The notes under the pieces are model-generated. The model made no database searches. It saw only the letters and a program-made list of their open reading frames with translations, and was not told the DNA's origin. DNA of 64,000 nt from Trichoplax sp. H2 (taxonomy: Eukaryota; Placozoa; Uniplacotomia; Trichoplacea). The position numbers were made by a program, and so were the translations under genes. The stretch spans positions 434,001-498,000 of the forward strand of contig NOWV01000033.1 in assembly GCA_003344405.1 (NCBI GenBank). Reading direction: 5' to 3'. This document shows positions 62,440 to 64,000 of this stretch, piece after piece. The stretch's first letter is position 1; each line of letters begins with the position of its first letter.

Positions 62440-63394
62440 ATTGCATTACACTACTGAGAGCAGAAGCGTAGTTTAATCTGTCAAGTGCCTACACCTGAGC
62501 TTGTGGATTAACAAGTAAAATTGATAGTCTAAATAAAATCCATAGTACTATAATTATTACAGACGGATTTTACAACTCTGATCGTTATGACTTTGGACCT
62601 AGAAGCTACGGATGAGCAAGTGGAAAGCTCTTATAATAACGTACGCCAAGTCGCCTTTAATACAGAAAACCTTAAGATACACTCTTTTGCGCAATGTATT
62701 ACTAATTGACCAGTTTCATTACTGTAGTAACTCTGAAACAGCTAGAAATAATGTAATACATCTAAGCTAGTATATGGTTAAACAATAATCAATTTAATCA
62801 CGCATTTCCGGTATCTTTAAATTGATTGATGACATGCAATGCCCATCTTGAACGCTTCTTTGAACACATACTGACATGATGAAACCAATTTTATAAAATA
62901 ATCAGACTCGTACAACAATCTGAAATATACAATATAGAGTACACTCGTATGTACACATATAAATATAATATTCATAGTATTGAAGGATTGCATACGAGAT
63001 GTAGAATACATAAGACAGTCAAATCATCTCTACCATATAGTGTACAGTCCAATTTACATTACATAGTTATTTATAATTTTAATTTAGAAACATACAATTT
63101 TTATGCCAAGCTGTCCTATTATATTGTATGTAATAATATTATAAAGGCTACACAACTTGGTACGTACTGTACTAAGATACAAACTAATCCGTGATTGTAC
63201 AGTAGTGGCTAAAGTATTGTGGATATTTTTTATTAATTTGCAATATTTAAACCAAACTAGAGTAATCAAACTTTGCTTATTTAAAACAATTAGAAATTGA
63301 ATACCGTAATTGTGACTAAATTTTGCAGCTTAAAGAGCTGATACCTACTTGATATCAAAGACATTAAATACTGGCAAAGAATTAGCTATAGATA
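62440..63394. other. 3' flank of TMEM237; nothing supported
   Basis: AT-rich, with frames at 62817-63011, 62949-63194 and 63084-63269 that have no motif. Confidence 0.5.
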
Positions 63395-64000
63395 CTATAC
63401 ATCGATATCTTCACCGAGAATATCATTTTTTCGCCCGTATAAATATTTTTCTGGAATGGCTGTTATAGGATTAAAGGATACTAACATCCAGCCTGCTATA
63501 GCCAGTATTCCTCGTAGTAAATTAATAATTCTCCATGAAGAAAATAAGGTTTGGCTCTGAGTAGTTAATCTACGAACATTCTGATCCGTTACCGTTGGCC
63601 AGTAAAAAGACTGATTAACATTATATAAACCGATACGATAATCAATTTCAGCGATACTAGTAGACAGTATTAAGCTTAAAATATGAATTAGGATACACAA
63701 GGCCAGCACTGGGTGGCGAATAAAGCGAGTGATTAATGATACATATTCATGACTTTCTAGGTCAAAACGGTCCATAACCGATACAGTAGCGATCGCTAGT
63801 AAGAAATAGTAAACCGATTGAGCGGCTTGAGAAAGCCTGTTATAACAGGCCAGCACAGTGATAGTTCCATTAACTTGATTTTCAATGGTAGAAATGGATA
63901 TTGTTTGCCATAAAGCAAAGCCTGCTAGCAGGCCTTCACAAAAAAATGCAATCTTCATAAAGATATTAAATACTGAAGAACCTAACTGGGCTGAATTAGT
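63395..64000 (-). CDS. TMEM237: TMEM237, C-terminal membrane part (runs off the window)
   Basis: TMEM237 is a four-pass protein of the ciliary transition zone, mutated in Joubert syndrome in humans. The frame is open at the window end; reading in from 64000 it gives NSAQLGSSVFNIF before the first membrane segment and about 201 codons to the stop. Four hydrophobic segments are visible: CEGLLAGFALWQTISI, VYYFLLAIATVSVMDRFDLE, PVLALCILIHILSLILSTS and INLLRGILAIAGWMLVSF. The short polar loop with QSFYWP lies between segments three and four, as in the family. The Met at 63958 is internal rather than the true start. The soluble N-terminal half must lie beyond the window. No intron is seen in this part. 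Confidence 0.8.
   Translation of the reverse strand, partial: TNSAQLGSSVFNIFMKIAFFCEGLLAGFALWQTISISTIENQVNGTITVLACYNRLSQAAQSVYYFLLAIATVSVMDRFDLESHEYVSLITRFIRHPVLALCILIHILSLILSTSIAEIDYRIGLYNVNQSFYWPTVTDQNVRRLTTQSQTLFSSWRIINLLRGILAIAGWMLVSFNPITAIPEKYLYGRKNDILGEDIDV

Noticed and set aside
1-64000. CRISPR array, operon or prokaryotic defence system
   Set aside because: All confident genes are intron-containing or animal-type; the tandem arrays have no spacer-repeat structure, since whole units repeat without unique spacers.
1-64000. tRNA, rRNA or snRNA genes
   Set aside because: No stretch with recognisable A/B boxes plus cloverleaf or conserved rRNA blocks was noticed by eye; a dedicated covariance search was not possible.

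Overview
This is an AT-rich, intron-rich eukaryotic nuclear window. The genes are small and animal-type, split by mostly short introns (about 50 to 900 bp, GT-AG) and read with the standard code. The protein set (UBE2H, KLHDC10, TPRA1, RD3, FKBP11, BMT2/SAMTOR, MGMT, GTSE1, SEC13, TMEM237) is metazoan. The composition, intron sizes and mix of ciliary and retinal-type genes would fit an early-branching animal such as a placozoan, but I cannot prove the species from sequence alone. A 20-base run of N at 54068-54087 shows that this is a draft scaffold.

Layout, left to right. At 1963-3749 (+) are the last five exons of the E2 enzyme UBE2H. At 5703-8715 (-) are eleven exons of the kelch protein KLHDC10, a CUL2 ubiquitin-ligase receptor in mammals. 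Two tandem satellite arrays follow (11.5-12.2 kb, 111-bp unit; 12.8-14.2 kb, 84/99-bp units), then a decayed coding-like stretch near 14.8-15.7 kb. At 17130-19313 (+) lies the multi-spanning membrane protein TPRA1. At 21296-23907 (-) is a six-exon gene for a small, Cys-rich, probably GPI-anchored protein that I do not recognise. A 238-bp satellite (24.3-25.4 kb) leads into a roughly 10-kb gene-poor stretch that carries several very diverged tandem duplications. An intronless RD3-type gene lies at 35669-36319 (-).

The right half is gene-richer: FKBP11 (40617-42344, +), BMT2/SAMTOR (43139-44660, -), a 189-bp satellite (45.1-45.85 kb), a class-V aminotransferase (46737-48543, -), two unassigned coding-like stretches (49.2-49.8 kb), intronless MGMT (50927-51445, -), a palindrome-rich satellite (51.6-52.4 kb), a small two-exon candidate gene (52434-52723, -), an assembly-gap duplication (53.57-54.65 kb), GTSE1 (54731-57021, +), SEC13 (58248-61357, -), more palindromic repeats with a strong hairpin (61.4-62.44 kb), and the 3' part of TMEM237 (63395 to the window end, -).

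These are independent housekeeping genes, not an operon. Themes do recur: ubiquitin conjugation (UBE2H, KLHDC10), secretory pathway (SEC13, FKBP11, the GPI-type protein), mTORC1 nutrient sensing (SAMTOR, SEC13), and cilium/photoreceptor/mitosis (TMEM237, RD3, GTSE1). UBE2H and KLHDC10 are also near neighbours on human 7q32, so that linkage may be ancient. The clearest unusual features are the higher-order satellites, the pervasive self-complementary TACTGTAC/TACAGTA words, a recent in-frame 37-codon duplication in GTSE1 that copies a clathrin-type LLDF motif, and a likely allelic duplication with a 65-bp insertion at the N gap. I see no convincing previously unknown multi-gene system.
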